Source: Alphaproteobacteria bacterium 65-37 (GTDB taxonomy: Bacteria; Pseudomonadota; Alphaproteobacteria; Reyranellales; Reyranellaceae). Taken from it: a stretch of 64,000 bases of DNA. Location of the stretch: contig MKRV01000266.1 in assembly GCA_001897995.1 (NCBI GenBank), forward strand, positions 1-64,000. Reading direction: 5' to 3'. A program made the position numbers and the translations under genes. Shown piece by piece: positions 1 to 11,516 of this stretch (position 1 is its first letter; each line of letters starts with the position of its first letter). The notes below the pieces were generated by a model. The model made no database searches. It saw only the letters and a list, made by a program, of their open reading frames with translations, and had not been told where the DNA came from.

Positions 1-1
1 C

Positions 2-1384
2 GTGGCCGAAGCCGCGTCGGCGCCGCTCGTCGTGTCGCGGCCGCAGCCGCTCTGGTCCGAGCAGGATCCTGCGGCGTGGTGGCAGGCGGTCGTGTCGGTG
101 CTCGACGAACTTGCCGCCCAGGCACAGTCCGAGATGGCGGCGGTTCAGGGCGTGGGGCTCTCCGGCCAGATGCTGGGCGTGGCGCTGCTCGATCGCGACG
201 ACGCGGTGCTGCGGCCGGCGCTCTTGTGGAATGACGGGCGCGCCTCGATGGAAGGGGCCGAGCTCCATCGTCGCTTTCCCGACTTCGTGGAACGGGTGGG
301 AAGTCGCGCCATGCCGGGCTTCAGCGCACCCAAGCTGCTCTGGCTGGCGCGCCACGAACCTGCCGTGCTGGCCCGCACGCGCCGCGTGCTGCTGCCCAAG
401 GACTACGTGCGGCTGTGCCTCACGGGCGAGGCGGCGAGCGATCGCGCCGACGCCTCGGCGACGTTGCTGATGGACACCGCGCAAGGTGACTGGGCGGGAG
501 ACATCGTGGCCGCCTGCGGCATCGACATGGCCTGGCTGCCGCGGCTGGTCGAGAGTGCCGAGGTTGCGGGCACGGTGCGCGACGTCTGGGCGGCGCGCTG
601 GGGCCTGCCGCGCGGCGTGCCGGTGGTGGGCGGCGGCGGCGACAATATGTGCGCGGCCGTCGGGGTGGGGGCGGTGACGGCCGGCGACGCCTATATCGGC
701 CTCGGCACGTCGGGCGTGTGCTTCGTGGCCAACGACAGGTTTCTGCCGGCGCACGGCCACGGCATGCACACCCATCGCCACGCCGTGCCCGGCCTTTTCT
801 GTCAGAACGCCGTGGTGCTGAGCGCCGCCGGTGCACTCGCCTGGATTGCGGAGATGATCCAGGCCCGCGATATCGGCAAGCTGGTGGCCGAGGTCGAGGC
901 GGCGAAGCTGTCGCCCGCCGACACGCCCGTTTTCACCCCCTACCTCGCCGGCGAACGCACCCCGCACGACAACCCGCATCTCACGGCGAGCTTCTCCGGC
1001 CTCACTCACGCGACCGGTCCGCTCCATCTCGCGCAGGCGGTCATGGAGGGTGTGGCGCTCGCCCTCGGCGACGCTCACCGCGCGCTTCGCAGCACTGGCG
1101 CCGCGATCGAGCGCCTTTCGCTGACTGGCGGCGGCGCCCGCAGCGACCTCTGGGTGCGCCTGATCGCGACTGCGCTCGGTATGCCGCTCACCGTGGCGTC
1201 CTCGACCCATGCCGGCCCGGCACTGGGCGCCGCCCGGCTGGCGCGTGCCGGCACGGGCGGTCCGCTGATCGCCAGTGATCCTGCCGATGGGCAGCTACGC
1301 CGCGTCACGCCCGACCCGGCACTCGCTGTCCTGCTCGGCGATAAGCGTGCCGCGTTCGACGCGCACCTCCGTCTGGTGCGTTAG
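2..1384 (+). CDS. xylB: xylulokinase (FGGY carbohydrate kinase), possibly 5'-truncated at window edge
   Basis: FGGY-kinase motifs: GVGLSGQMLG, LLWNDGRA, GGGGDNMCAAVG, LTGGGARSDLWVRLIA; starts at window edge. Confidence 0.85.
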   Translation: MAEAASAPLVVSRPQPLWSEQDPAAWWQAVVSVLDELAAQAQSEMAAVQGVGLSGQMLGVALLDRDDAVLRPALLWNDGRASMEGAELHRRFPDFVERVGSRAMPGFSAPKLLWLARHEPAVLARTRRVLLPKDYVRLCLTGEAASDRADASATLLMDTAQGDWAGDIVAACGIDMAWLPRLVESAEVAGTVRDVWAARWGLPRGVPVVGGGGDNMCAAVGVGAVTAGDAYIGLGTSGVCFVANDRFLPAHGHGMHTHRHAVPGLFCQNAVVLSAAGALAWIAEMIQARDIGKLVAEVEAAKLSPADTPVFTPYLAGERTPHDNPHLTASFSGLTHATGPLHLAQAVMEGVALALGDAHRALRSTGAAIERLSLTGGGARSDLWVRLIATALGMPLTVASSTHAGPALGAARLARAGTGGPLIASDPADGQLRRVTPDPALAVLLGDKRAAFDAHLRLVR

Positions 1385-2046
1385 AACTCGACGTCGAGTT
1401 CCTCGACCTCCTCCGGTTCGGCTTTGGCGGCGATCGTCCATTCGACCATGGCGGGGAAGCGCAGCATCAGGTCGCGATAGCTGGCCGACGCCGGATCGAG
1501 CTTCACGTCGTAAGTGGCAAAGCGCGTGCAGACCGGAGCGTACATGGCGTCGGCCATGGTCGGGGTCTTGCCGAAGAGATAGGGGCCGCCATAGCGCTGC
1601 AGGCAGTCGCGCCAGATGGTCGTCACCCGTTCGATGTCGGCCTGCGCGCCGGCCCAGACCTTGAAGCCGGTGTGTCGCACCTTGAGATTCATGGGCAGCG
1701 CCGAGCGCAGATTGGCGAAACCGGAATGCATCTCGCCGCACACGGCCCGGCAGTGCGCCCGCGCGACCGGGTCGGTCGGCAGCAGGCCGGCCGCCGGCTT
1801 CAGCTCGGCGAGATATTCGCCGATGGCCAAGGTGTCCCAGACCTTGACCGCTCCGTGCTCCAGGCAAGGCACCAGGAAGGAGGGCGAGAGCAGCAGCAGT
1901 TCGGCCCGCGTCGCCGGATCGTCCAGGGGCGCCACGCGCTCCTCGAAGGCGAGGCCGGCCATGCGACAGAGAAGAAAGCCGCGCAGCGACCAGGAGGAAT
2001 AGTTCTTGCTACTGACGATGAGCGAGGCCTCGGCCATGGACGCCAC
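1381..2046 (-). CDS. glutathione S-transferase family protein
   Basis: Thioredoxin-like N-term SSKNYSSWSLRGFLLCRMAGLAFEE and GST C-terminal architecture. Confidence 0.8.
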   Translation of the reverse strand: MASMAEASLIVSSKNYSSWSLRGFLLCRMAGLAFEERVAPLDDPATRAELLLLSPSFLVPCLEHGAVKVWDTLAIGEYLAELKPAAGLLPTDPVARAHCRAVCGEMHSGFANLRSALPMNLKVRHTGFKVWAGAQADIERVTTIWRDCLQRYGGPYLFGKTPTMADAMYAPVCTRFATYDVKLDPASASYRDLMLRFPAMVEWTIAAKAEPEEVEELDVEF

Positions 2047-2118
2047 CCCTCCTTTTGGCGGGTAAGTCTGTGTCTTCGGTGCCTAGCAAAGATGCAAATT
2101 TCGAGCCGGTCGCCCCTC

Positions 2119-3309
2119 ATGCTCTATGCGCTGTATCAGACCGCCGCCGACACGATGCTTCCGTTCCGGGCCTGGTCCGCCGTGGCCGGCCAGGCAAGCT
2201 TGGCCGCCTGGCGGCCCGCCGAGGCCTTCTGCGAGATGGTGAGCCGCGCCGGCCTCAGCCATCGCCGGCCGTCTTTCGGCATTTCCGAGGTCGAAGTCGG
2301 CAATCAGCGGGTTCCGGTGCGCGAGGAAGAGGTCCTGGCGACACCCTTCGGCACGCTGCTGCGCTTTGCCAAGGAAGGCGTGGCACCGCAGCCAAGAGTG
2401 CTGCTGGTGGCGCCGCTCTCCGGTCACTTCGCGACATTGCTACGCGATACGGTGCGCGTGCTGCTGCCGGAGCACGATGTCCATGTCACCGATTGGGCAA
2501 ATGCCCGCGATGTCGGCATCTGGCACGGCTCTTTCGGCTTCGACGAGTATATCGAGCACCTGATCGCCTTTCTCGAAGCGATGGGGGCGGGCACACATGT
2601 CGTCGCCGTCTGCCAGCCCTGCGTCCAGGCGTTGGCGGCGACGGCGCTCATGGCCGAGGACAATCATCCCGCCCAGCCGGCCAGCCTTACCCTGATGGCC
2701 GGACCCGTCGACACGCGGGTGAACCCGACCAAGGTCAATGAGCTTGCCACCGGGCGGTCGATCGATTGGTTCGAGCGGAACCTCATTGCCCGCGTCCCGC
2801 TGCGCTATCCCGGAGCCTTGCGACGGGTTTATCCGGGCTTCGTGCAGCTCACCGCCTTCATGAGCATGAATGCCGAGCGGCACCTGAAGGCGCAGGTCGA
2901 CCTCTATCGCGCCATGGCACGTGGCGAGCACGAGCAGGCCAACACCATCAAGACCTTCTATGACGAATACTTTGCCGTGCTCGACCTGACGGCCGAGTTC
3001 TATCTCGAAACCGTACAGCGGGTGTTTCAGGAACAGCTCCTTGCACGCGGGATGCTGGAGTGGAAGGGCCGCCGGGTCGATCCCAAGGCGATCCGCCGCA
3101 CCGCGCTCTTCACCGTCGAAGGCGAACGCGACGACATCTGCGCCATCGGCCAGACGGTGGCGGCGCACGATCTCTGTTCCGGCCTGCGGCCCTATCGCAA
3201 GAAACACTATATGCAGGCCGGCGTGGGCCATTACGGCGTGTTCAGCGGCCGCCGCTGGGCCGGCCAGATCTATCCCTTGGTGCGAAACACGATTTTGGCC
3301 AACGAATAG
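2119..3309 (+). CDS. phaZ: intracellular polyhydroxyalkanoate depolymerase (PhaZ-type)
   Basis: MLYALYQTAADTMLPFRAW start inside longer ORF; DWANARDVG, VCQPCVQALAATALMAEDNHPAQPASLTLMAGPVDTRVNPT and GVGHYGVFSGRRW are typical of the family. Confidence 0.88.
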   Translation: MLYALYQTAADTMLPFRAWSAVAGQASLAAWRPAEAFCEMVSRAGLSHRRPSFGISEVEVGNQRVPVREEEVLATPFGTLLRFAKEGVAPQPRVLLVAPLSGHFATLLRDTVRVLLPEHDVHVTDWANARDVGIWHGSFGFDEYIEHLIAFLEAMGAGTHVVAVCQPCVQALAATALMAEDNHPAQPASLTLMAGPVDTRVNPTKVNELATGRSIDWFERNLIARVPLRYPGALRRVYPGFVQLTAFMSMNAERHLKAQVDLYRAMARGEHEQANTIKTFYDEYFAVLDLTAEFYLETVQRVFQEQLLARGMLEWKGRRVDPKAIRRTALFTVEGERDDICAIGQTVAAHDLCSGLRPYRKKHYMQAGVGHYGVFSGRRWAGQIYPLVRNTILANE

Positions 3310-3348
3310 CGGTCTTTTCTGGCCAGAAATCCGCAGTACATTGGGGGC

Positions 3349-5505
3349 ATGACCGACTTTCCGAAGAAGACCCTGGCGGATTGGGAAAAGCTCGCGGCCA
3401 AGGAGCTGCGGGATCGCCCGCTCGACGACCTGACCTGGATGACGCCCGAGGGCATCGCCGTGAAGCCGCTCTACACGGCGGCCGACCTGGAGCAGCTCGA
3501 GACCGTAGGCTCGCTGCCCGGCTTCCCGCCCTTCACGCGCGGCCCCAAGGCGACCATGTATGCCGGCCGTCCCTGGACGGTCCGCCAGTATGCCGGCTTC
3601 TCGACGGCCGAGGAGAGCAACAAGTTCTATCGCGCCAACCTGGCGGCGGGGCAGATGGGCCTGTCGGTGGCCTTCGATCTCGCCACCCATCGCGGCTACG
3701 ACTCCGATCATCCCCGCGTCGTGGGCGATGTCGGCAAAGCTGGTGTGGCGATCGATTCCGTCGAGGACATGAAGATCCTGTTCGATGGCATTCCGCTCGA
3801 CAAGATGAGCGTGTCGATGACCATGAACGGCGCCGTGCTGCCGGTGCTGGCCGGCTACATCGTGGCCGCCGAGGAGCAGGGCGTGCCGCAGGACAAGCTC
3901 GCGGGCACGATCCAGAACGACATCCTCAAGGAGTTCATGGTCCGGAACACCTATATCTATCCGCCCGGACCCTCCATGCGCATCGTGGCCGATATCATCG
4001 AGCACACCGCGAAGCACATGCCCAAGTTCAACTCGATCTCGATCTCCGGCTATCACATGCAGGAAGCCGGCTCGACCCTGGTGCAGGAGCTGGCCTTCAC
4101 CCTGGCCGATGGCCTCGAATATGTGCGCGCCGCCAAGGCCAAGGGCCTCGACATCGACGCCTTCGCGCCGCGGCTGTCGTTCTTCTTCTGCATCGGCATG
4201 AACTTCTTCATGGAAGTGGCGAAGCTGCGCGCCGCGCGCTTCCTGTGGGCGGAGCTGGTCAAGCCGTTCGAGCCGAAGAAGGCCGATTCTCTATCGCTGC
4301 GCACGCACTGCCAGACTTCGGGCGTGTCGCTGACCGAGAAGGACCCGTACAACAACGTGATCCGCACCGCCTACGAGGCGATGGCGGCGGTGCTGGGTGG
4401 CACGCAGTCGCTGCACACCAACTCGTTCGACGAAGCCATCGCGCTGCCGACGCCGACCTCGGCGCGCATCGCACGCAACACCCAGCTCATCCTCCAGCAC
4501 GAGACCGGCGTCACCAAGGTCGTCGATCCGCTGGCCGGCAGCTACTATGTCGAGGCGCTGACCGCGAGCCTCGTCGCCGAGGCGCGCAAGCTGATCGGCG
4601 AGGTCGAGGCGCTGGGCGGCATGACCAAGGCGGTCGAAGCCGGCATGCCGAAGATGCGTATCGAGGAGGCGGCTGCCCGACGGCAGGCGCGAATCGATCG
4701 CGGCGAGGAGATCGTCGTCGGCGTCAACAAGTTCCAGCTCAAGGAAGAGCCGGCCATCGAGATTCTCGACGTCGACAACGACGTCGTGCGCGAGGCCCAG
4801 GTCAGCCGCCTGACCAGGATCCGCGAGACCCGCGACGAGGCGAAGTGCGTTGCCGCACTCAAGGCGCTGGGCGATGCCGCGCGCAACGGCACCGGCAACC
4901 TGCTTACCCTCTCGATCGAGGCGACGCGGGCGCGCGCCACGGTTGGCGAGATCTCGTCGGCCCTGGAAGGCGTCTACGGCCGCTACCAGGCGACGGTGCG
5001 GTCGATTTCCGGCGTCTATGCCGGCGAGTGGGAGGGCGATGCAGGACTGGAGCGTATCCGCACCGACATCTCGGCCTTCGCTGAAGAAGAAGGCCGCCGG
5101 CCGCGCCTCATGGTCGTCAAGATGGGCCAGGACGGCCACGATCGCGGCGCCAAGGTGATCGCCACCGCCTTTGCCGACCTGGGCTTCGATGTCGATATCG
5201 GGCCGCTGTTCCAGACGCCGGAGGAAGCCGCGCGGGCGGCGATCGAGAACGACGTGCACGTGATCGGCGTGTCGAGCCAGGCCGCCGGCCACAAGACGCT
5301 GGTGCCGCACCTCATCGAGGAACTCGCCAAGCAGGGCGGATCGGACGTGATGGTCGTGGTGGGTGGTGTCATCCCCGCCCAGGACTACGACTTCCTGAAG
5401 AACGCCGGTGTCGCCGCGATCTATGGACCGGGCACCAACATTCCGGCGGCGGCTGCCGAGATCCTGTCGATCCTGCGCCAGCGCGACCAGAAGCGCGCCG
5501 CATAG
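3349..5505 (+). CDS. scpA: methylmalonyl-CoA mutase (single-chain, B12-binding C-terminal domain)
   Basis: 718 aa; [40 protein letters not shown]12-binding motif [34 protein letters not shown]. Confidence 0.95.
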   Translation: MTDFPKKTLADWEKLAAKELRDRPLDDLTWMTPEGIAVKPLYTAADLEQLETVGSLPGFPPFTRGPKATMYAGRPWTVRQYAGFSTAEESNKFYRANLAAGQMGLSVAFDLATHRGYDSDHPRVVGDVGKAGVAIDSVEDMKILFDGIPLDKMSVSMTMNGAVLPVLAGYIVAAEEQGVPQDKLAGTIQNDILKEFMVRNTYIYPPGPSMRIVADIIEHTAKHMPKFNSISISGYHMQEAGSTLVQELAFTLADGLEYVRAAKAKGLDIDAFAPRLSFFFCIGMNFFMEVAKLRAARFLWAELVKPFEPKKADSLSLRTHCQTSGVSLTEKDPYNNVIRTAYEAMAAVLGGTQSLHTNSFDEAIALPTPTSARIARNTQLILQHETGVTKVVDPLAGSYYVEALTASLVAEARKLIGEVEALGGMTKAVEAGMPKMRIEEAAARRQARIDRGEEIVVGVNKFQLKEEPAIEILDVDNDVVREAQVSRLTRIRETRDEAKCVAALKALGDAARNGTGNLLTLSIEATRARATVGEISSALEGVYGRYQATVRSISGVYAGEWEGDAGLERIRTDISAFAEEEGRRPRLMVVKMGQDGHDRGAKVIATAFADLGFDVDIGPLFQTPEEAARAAIENDVHVIGVSSQAAGHKTLVPHLIEELAKQGGSDVMVVVGGVIPAQDYDFLKNAGVAAIYGPGTNIPAAAAEILSILRQRDQKRAA

Positions 5506-5557
5506 GCAGACCTTTGAGCGGTCGCCGAGGCCCGCGACCTAACCTGACGTCGCGGCC

Positions 5558-6433
5558 CTAACGCCGCGGCACCTGGCTTTCCTGGGGTGTCAGCGCGCGT
5601 TCGCTGAAGGAAAGGAGCTTGCCGCGCAGGGTGCCGAAGCCGGTCTGGGCTTCCATCTTCACGGGGTAGCGGAACGGCGTCTGGTCCATGCGGGCGAACC
5701 AGATCTTGATCGGCCGCTCGCGCTCGGTCTCGGCCTCCTTGGGTGCATCGTAGAATTCGCCGGCGATGCGCTTGGTGTAGATCTCGCAGACCAGCAGGTC
5801 ACCCTGCACGCCGGGCACGCCAGCCGTCGTGGCAGGTTCGGTGCCGACCTTCTTCAGGATCACGTCGATGCGCCGCTTGCCGTCATTGCTCGGCACGGTG
5901 CGATCGCAGGCGCCGTCGCCGGCCAGGCCGACACTCATTGCCGCAGACAACGGATCGAGCGAACCGCGCTTCTGTTCTTCGGAGATCGTCTGCTGCGGCT
6001 GCGGCTTCCATTCCGGCGAATGCTTTTCCGTCATGGTGCCGCCGGCATACTGCGCCACCCAGGTGCGTGGCTTGTCGCCGACGATGATCGACATCGACCC
6101 GGCCGTAGGCTGCGCGCCAGCGCCCGTGAAGCCGCCCCAGGCACGATTACGGCCGTCATAATGGATGGTGACCGCTCGCAGGAGCCCTTCCTTGAAGGTG
6201 TGGGTTTCGACGTCATAGGCCGAACCGTTGAAGCGTGCGTTGACGTCGATGCGGAAGCCGGAAAGGCCCACGAAGGTGATTTCGTAGGAGATATCGACCT
6301 GGCGGGCCTCTTGGCCAGCGCCGGGGGCGGCGCTCTGGGCAGCACTCTGGGCAAGACTGGGCGCTCCGGCCGCCGCACCCCATATGAAGCCCATGCACAA
6401 AGCGGACGTCAGCAAGGCCTTACGAAAACTCAT
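5558..6433 (-). CDS. DUF3108-like secreted protein
   Basis: Signal peptide MSFRKALLTSALCMGFIWGAAAG...A; YEITFVGLSGFRIDVNARF...; start chosen inside a 943-aa open frame. Confidence 0.7.
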   Translation of the reverse strand: MSFRKALLTSALCMGFIWGAAAGAPSLAQSAAQSAAPGAGQEARQVDISYEITFVGLSGFRIDVNARFNGSAYDVETHTFKEGLLRAVTIHYDGRNRAWGGFTGAGAQPTAGSMSIIVGDKPRTWVAQYAGGTMTEKHSPEWKPQPQQTISEEQKRGSLDPLSAAMSVGLAGDGACDRTVPSNDGKRRIDVILKKVGTEPATTAGVPGVQGDLLVCEIYTKRIAGEFYDAPKEAETERERPIKIWFARMDQTPFRYPVKMEAQTGFGTLRGKLLSFSERALTPQESQVPRR

Positions 6434-6538
6434 GAAATCCCTTTCCGAAGGGGGCTTACGTCGGCTGTACTGGCACGATAGAAGGCCCGCGACCCCAGCG
6501 CCACAAAGACTGCAGGCCCAATAAGGCAATTTTGGTCC

Positions 6539-8407
6539 ATGTCGCCCCCCAATAACGAACAAGCCTCCCCAGTGAACGCGTCGCGCACTTGGGGCGTCCT
6601 GGCCATTCTCGGTCGTCATTTGTGGCCCAAGGGTGAGCCGGCGTTGCGGACACGCGTGATCGTGGCGCTGGCCATGCTGGTCCTGGCCAAGGTCGTCGCC
6701 GTCTACGTGCCTCTGCTCTACAAGCAGGCGATCGATGCATTGGGCTCGCCCGCGGCGCAGGCCGTCGCCGTGCCGGTCGCACTGATCCTCGCCTACGGCC
6801 TGGCGCGCGTGCTCTCGCAGGCCTTCGGCGAAATCCGCGACGCGGTGTTCGCGCCGGTGTCCCAGCGCGCGATCCGCAACTTGGCGCTGGAGGTCTTCGA
6901 CCACCTGCATGCGCTGTCGCTGCGCTATCACCTGGAACGCCAGACCGGCGGGTTGAGCCGCGTCATCGAACGCGGCACCCAGGGCATGGAATTCCTGATC
7001 CGCTTCACGACCTTCAACATCCTGCCGACGATCCTCGAGATCCTGCTGGTCGGCGGCATCCTGTGGAGCCTCTACGACTGGCGCTTCTCGGCGGTCACCC
7101 TGGTAGTCATCGCGGGCTATATCGTCTTTTCGATCATGCTGTCGGAATGGCGCATCAAGTTCGTCAGGCGCATGAACGATGCCGACACCGAGGCCAACGC
7201 CAAGGCGATCGACAGCCTGCTGAACTACGAGACGGTGAAGTATTTCGGCAACGAGGCGCACGAAGCGCGCCGCTTCGATGTCGGCCGCCGGCGCTACGAG
7301 GTGGCGGCGATCCATTCCAGCCGCACCCTGTCGCTGCTCAATATCGGCCAGGGCGCCATCATCTCGGTCGGCCTGATCCTGGTCATGATCATGGCGGGGT
7401 ACGGCGTCGTGCACGGCACGATGACGCTTGGCGACTTCGTGGCCGTGAACACCTTCCTGATCCAGCTCTACATGCCGCTCAACATGCTGGGTTTCGCCTA
7501 TCGCGAGATCCGCAATGCGCTGGTCAATATGGAGAAGATGTTCGGCCTGCTGGGCGTCCCGGCGGAGATCGCCGACCGGCCGGGCGCGCCGGCGCTGAAA
7601 ATCGGCGGCGGCGAGATCGTCTTCGATCATGTCGACTTCCACTACGAGCCGGCACGACCGATCCTGCACGATGTCAGCTTCCGCGTGTCGCCGGGCCACA
7701 CCGTGGCGATCGTGGGCTCGAGCGGTGCCGGCAAGTCGACCGTGTCGCGCATCCTGTTCCGTTTCTACGATGTGGCCGCAGGCAGTGTGCGCATCGATGG
7801 CCAGGACATTCGCGAGGTGACGCAGTCGAGCCTGCGCGCCGCGATCGGCGTGGTGCCGCAGGATACCGTGCTGTTCAACGACACGATCTACTACAACATC
7901 GCCTATGGCCGCCCCGGCGCCACGCGCGAGGAGGTCGAGCAGGCGGCGCGCCTCGCCCGCATCCACGACTTCATCATGGCGCTGCCGCTGGGTTATGACA
8001 CGACGGTCGGCGAGCGTGGTCTGAAGCTGTCGGGGGGCGAGAAACAGCGTGTGGCGATCGCCCGCACCATCTTGAAGAATCCGGCGATCCTGCTGTTCGA
8101 CGAGGCGACCAGCGCGCTCGACTCGCGCACCGAACAGGAGATCCAGCGTTCGCTCGAAGAGGTGAGTCGCGGCCGCACGACGGTGGTCATCGCGCATCGC
8201 CTGTCGACCATCATCAATGCCGACGAGATCATCGTGCTCGATCGCGGCCGCGTCGTGGAGCGCGGTGGCCATGCCGAGCTGATGGCGCGGGACGGCATCT
8301 ATGCCGAGATGTGGCGCCGCCAGCAGGAGGCCGCCACCGAAGCCGAACGCCAGGTCGAGGAACCACCATCGCTGCGGACGGAAGGCCATCTTCGTGTCGC
8401 CGAGTAG
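6539..8407 (+). CDS. ABC transporter, ATM1-type (ABCB7-like) fused permease/ATPase
   Basis: TM domain plus Walker [61 protein letters not shown] typical of Atm1 homologues. Confidence 0.92.
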   Translation: MSPPNNEQASPVNASRTWGVLAILGRHLWPKGEPALRTRVIVALAMLVLAKVVAVYVPLLYKQAIDALGSPAAQAVAVPVALILAYGLARVLSQAFGEIRDAVFAPVSQRAIRNLALEVFDHLHALSLRYHLERQTGGLSRVIERGTQGMEFLIRFTTFNILPTILEILLVGGILWSLYDWRFSAVTLVVIAGYIVFSIMLSEWRIKFVRRMNDADTEANAKAIDSLLNYETVKYFGNEAHEARRFDVGRRRYEVAAIHSSRTLSLLNIGQGAIISVGLILVMIMAGYGVVHGTMTLGDFVAVNTFLIQLYMPLNMLGFAYREIRNALVNMEKMFGLLGVPAEIADRPGAPALKIGGGEIVFDHVDFHYEPARPILHDVSFRVSPGHTVAIVGSSGAGKSTVSRILFRFYDVAAGSVRIDGQDIREVTQSSLRAAIGVVPQDTVLFNDTIYYNIAYGRPGATREEVEQAARLARIHDFIMALPLGYDTTVGERGLKLSGGEKQRVAIARTILKNPAILLFDEATSALDSRTEQEIQRSLEEVSRGRTTVVIAHRLSTIINADEIIVLDRGRVVERGGHAELMARDGIYAEMWRRQQEAATEAERQVEEPPSLRTEGHLRVAE

Positions 8408-9560
8408 CCTGGTGTCCGGCAGCGCCGCCAGTCCCTGGCGGGCGCTGCTGCCGATCTACGTCGCCTGCCTCGCCTTCGGCATCCAGGTCGGTACGTCCAT
8501 GCCGCTGGTGCCATTGGCGCTGGAGCAGCAGGGCGTCGACAAGTTCCTGATTGGCATCGTCGGTGCCGCCTGGGGTGTCGGCATGATCGCCACCACGCCG
8601 TTCGTGCCGGCGGTGGCGGCGCGGCTGGGCGCGGTGCCCCTGATCTGCGGCGCGGCCGTGATCAGCGCGGCGCTGTCGGTCGCCTTCGCCTTCACGAGCA
8701 GCGTGCCGTTGTGGTTCGGGCTCACCCTGCTGCAGGGCGTGGTCGGCGGCGTTCCCTGGGTGGTGAGCGAGATCTGGATCAACCTCGTGATCGACGAGAA
8801 GCGCCGCGGCCGCGCCATGGCGGCCTATGCCGCCCTGATCGCCGTCGGCATGGCGATCGGTCCGCTGGTGCTGCAATTCGTCGGTCTCTACGGGCCGCGG
8901 CCGTTCCTGGTCGCGGCGGCCCTGATGCTCGTAGTCATTCTGCCGCTGCTGCCCGCCTGGAAGTCGGCGCCACCGATCCACCTGGTGAAGGACGGCGGCA
9001 TATTGCGCGTCGTACGCGCGGCGCCCGTCGCCATGCTGGCCGCCTTCGCCTGTGGGCTGGGTGAGCAGGTCGCGTTCAGCTTCCTGCCGATCTTCGCGGT
9101 CGAAGCGAAGGTGCCAGCCGAGACCGGCGCGCTGTGGCTGTCGGCCTTCGTGATCGGCAACATCGTCCTGCAATGGCCGATCGGTTGGGCGGCCGACGAG
9201 CTCGACCGACGGATCGTGCTTGCCGTCTGCGCGCTGGTGAGTGCCGCGCTGGTGGCCTCGATCGCTTTCATCGATCCGCAGTCCAACGCCATCCTCGTCG
9301 TGCTGGTGCTGTGGGGCGGCATTTCGTTCGGCATCTATACGGTGGGCCTGGCGTTGCTCGGCCAGCGCTTCAGCGGTGGCGACATTGCCCGTGCGAATGC
9401 CGCCTTCACGATCGTCTACACCGTGGCGGGCCTGGTCGGACGGCCGATCGCCGGCGGTGCGATGGACGTGATGGGCCGCTCCGGCATGACCTCGACGGTG
9501 ATGCTGTTCTACGTGATCGCCGGCGTCGCCGCCTTGCTGGCCTTGCGCCGACGCGACTGA
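8394..9560 (+). CDS. MFS transporter
   Basis: 12-TM-like hydrophobic pattern; probable GTG start overlaps the ABC transporter stop. Confidence 0.8.
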   Translation: MSPSSLVSGSAASPWRALLPIYVACLAFGIQVGTSMPLVPLALEQQGVDKFLIGIVGAAWGVGMIATTPFVPAVAARLGAVPLICGAAVISAALSVAFAFTSSVPLWFGLTLLQGVVGGVPWVVSEIWINLVIDEKRRGRAMAAYAALIAVGMAIGPLVLQFVGLYGPRPFLVAAALMLVVILPLLPAWKSAPPIHLVKDGGILRVVRAAPVAMLAAFACGLGEQVAFSFLPIFAVEAKVPAETGALWLSAFVIGNIVLQWPIGWAADELDRRIVLAVCALVSAALVASIAFIDPQSNAILVVLVLWGGISFGIYTVGLALLGQRFSGGDIARANAAFTIVYTVAGLVGRPIAGGAMDVMGRSGMTSTVMLFYVIAGVAALLALRRRD

Positions 9561-9575
9561 TAAACCAGCCGCGGC

Positions 9576-10574
9576 ATGAGTGCGTCCGTCGCCACTTCGC
9601 AGACTTCCGCAGATCCGCTGCTCGCCCCGCTGCTGGCAGGCGATCGGCGAGCCCTGGCGCAGGCCATCACCCTGATCGAATCGACGCGCAGCGACCATCG
9701 CGAGCGGGCCGACGGGCTGCTCGCTGCCGTGCTGCCGCACACTGGCAAGTCGGTGCGGCTCGGCATCACCGGCGTGCCCGGCGTCGGCAAGTCGACCCTG
9801 ATCGAACGGTTCGGGCTTTCGCTGATCGAGCGCGGCCGCTCGCTCGCGGTGCTGGCGATCGATCCCTCGTCGAAACGCGGCGGCGGCTCGATTCTGGGGG
9901 ACAAGACGCGCATGGAGGAACTGTCGCGCCATCGCGGCGCCTTCATCCGACCTTCGCCGGCCGGTGCCACCCTGGGCGGCGTAGCGCGGCGCACGCGCGA
10001 GGCCATGCTGCTGGCCGAGGCCGCGGGTTTCGACACGGTGATCGTCGAGACGGTGGGCGTCGGCCAGTCCGAGACGGCGGTGGCCGACATGGTCGACATG
10101 TTCGTCGTCCTGCTGCTGCCGGCGGGCGGTGACGACCTGCAGGGCATCAAGCGCGGGGTCATCGAGCTTGCCGACCTGATCGTGGTCAACAAGGCCGACG
10201 GCGACCTCAAGGCGACCGCCCGGCGCTCGGCGTCGGACTATCAGCATGCCTTGCGCATGCTGCGCTCGCCGACGGCGGGCTGGACGCCGGAAGTCACGAC
10301 CTCCTCGGCCCAGACCGGAGAAGGTGTGGCCGAGATCTGGGAAGTCGTGCAGCGCTTCAATGCCGCTGTCGGTGAAAAGGGCATCGCCCGGCGGCGGGCC
10401 GAGCAGGCGCGCGCCTGGATGTGGAACGAGGTCGGCGAGACCCTGCTGGCCGATTTGCGCCGGCACCCGGACGTCCGAAAGCTGGTGGGGGGGCTGGAGC
10501 GCGAGGTCGAAGCGGGGCGGACTACCCCGGCGGCCGCCGCCCGGCGTATGCTACAGGCCTTCCATGGCCGCTAA
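9576..10574 (+). CDS. meaB: methylmalonyl-CoA mutase-associated GTPase MeaB
   Basis: [45 protein letters not shown]. Confidence 0.93.
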   Translation: MSASVATSQTSADPLLAPLLAGDRRALAQAITLIESTRSDHRERADGLLAAVLPHTGKSVRLGITGVPGVGKSTLIERFGLSLIERGRSLAVLAIDPSSKRGGGSILGDKTRMEELSRHRGAFIRPSPAGATLGGVARRTREAMLLAEAAGFDTVIVETVGVGQSETAVADMVDMFVVLLLPAGGDDLQGIKRGVIELADLIVVNKADGDLKATARRSASDYQHALRMLRSPTAGWTPEVTTSSAQTGEGVAEIWEVVQRFNAAVGEKGIARRRAEQARAWMWNEVGETLLADLRRHPDVRKLVGGLEREVEAGRTTPAAAARRMLQAFHGR

Positions 10575-11049
10575 ATCGATCCTGAGGCGTGCCCGCCGTG
10601 CCGCCGCCGAAGCCCAGAAGGAACCCTTCTGGAAGCGCAAGACCTTGGCCCAGATGACCAAGCAGGAGTGGGAATCGCTCTGCGACGGCTGCGGCATGTG
10701 CTGCGTCAACAAGCTGGAATACGAGGGGACGGGCGAGCTCGCCCAGACCGACACCTGCTGCAAGCTGCTGGATCCCAAGACGGCGCGCTGCAAGGATTAC
10801 AAGAATCGCAAGAAGATCGTGCCGGACTGCATCCAGCTGACCCCAAAGGTTGTGGCCAAGATGGACTGGCTCCCCAAGACCTGCGCCTACCGCCTGGTCC
10901 ACTTTCGCCAGGACCTCTACTGGTGGCATCCCCTGCTGTCAGGTGATCCAAACACTGTGCACGAAGCGGGAATCTCGGCCCGCGGCCGGGTCATCCCCGA
11001 GGATCAGGTCGAGGATATCAGCGACAGAGTGGTGGATTGGTTTGCTTGA
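10564..11049 (+). CDS. YcgN/YkgJ-type cysteine cluster protein (UPF0260-like)
   Basis: [18 protein letters not shown]...[26 protein letters not shown]. Confidence 0.85.
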   Translation: MAAKSILRRARRAAAEAQKEPFWKRKTLAQMTKQEWESLCDGCGMCCVNKLEYEGTGELAQTDTCCKLLDPKTARCKDYKNRKKIVPDCIQLTPKVVAKMDWLPKTCAYRLVHFRQDLYWWHPLLSGDPNTVHEAGISARGRVIPEDQVEDISDRVVDWFA

Positions 11050-11074
11050 CGGGGCCCGCTTCGGCCCGTAAAAA
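11046..11074 (+). promoter_or_regulatory. putative sigma70-type promoter for rpmB (TTGACG-N17-TAAAAA)
   Basis: -35 TTGACG 11046-11051 and -10-like TAAAAA 11069-11074 with 17-nt spacer. Confidence 0.4.
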
Positions 11075-11082
11075 GCCGGCCT

Positions 11083-11109
11083 TCCCGCCCTTCGGCGGGA
11101 TCGTTTTTT
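11083..11109 (+). terminator. terminator-like hairpin plus U-tract in rpmB leader
   Basis: TCCCGCC-CTTC-GGCGGGA followed by TCGTTTTTT, 14 nt before rpmB ATG. Confidence 0.6.
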
Positions 11110-11122
11110 AGCGGATATCGCC

Positions 11123-11428
11123 ATGCCTCGTCGTTGCGCCCTTTCGGGCAAGGCCGTGCAGTACGGCAACAATGTGAGCCACGCGAACAACAAGTCGCGT
11201 CGTCGCTTCATGTCCAACCTGCAGGTCGCCTCGGTTCTGTCCGATGCGCTCGGCCATTCGGTGCGCCTGCGGCTGACCCCGCGCGGCATCAAGACGATCG
11301 AGCACAATGGTGGCATCGACGCCTACCTGCTCGGCACCAACAACAGCAAGCTGAGCCCCGAGATGCAGGTGCTGAAGCGCCGTGTCGTGTCGGCCAAGGC
11401 CAAGAAGGATGCGAAGGCGGCGGCGTAA
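11123..11428 (+). CDS. rpmB: 50S ribosomal protein L28
   Basis: MPRRCALSGKAVQYGNNVSHANNKSRRRFMSNLQ. Confidence 0.96.
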   Translation: MPRRCALSGKAVQYGNNVSHANNKSRRRFMSNLQVASVLSDALGHSVRLRLTPRGIKTIEHNGGIDAYLLGTNNSKLSPEMQVLKRRVVSAKAKKDAKAAA

Positions 11429-11452
11429 GCGGCCGTTTCCTGACGCTTGAAC

Positions 11453-11480
11453 AGCGGGCCTGCGGGCCCGCTTTTTATTT
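11453..11480 (+). terminator. rho-independent terminator after rpmB
   Basis: AGCGGGC-ctgcgg-GCCCGCT followed by TTTTATTT. Confidence 0.7.
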
Positions 11481-11516
11481 GTGCCGGCCTACTTGCACAA
11501 TCTTACTTGCCCAATC

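Noticed and set aside
2440-4056. 538-aa minus-strand ORF
   Set aside because: Antisense to PHA depolymerase and methylmalonyl-CoA mutase; no recognisable domain.
5558-8389. 943-aa minus-strand ORF over the ABC transporter
   Set aside because: Only the 3' portion (5558-6433) looks like a real protein with signal peptide; the rest is antisense to a clear ABC transporter.
8229-10466. 745-aa minus-strand ORF
   Set aside because: Antisense to MFS and meaB; composition rich in H/R/Q/D typical of spurious GC-rich frames.
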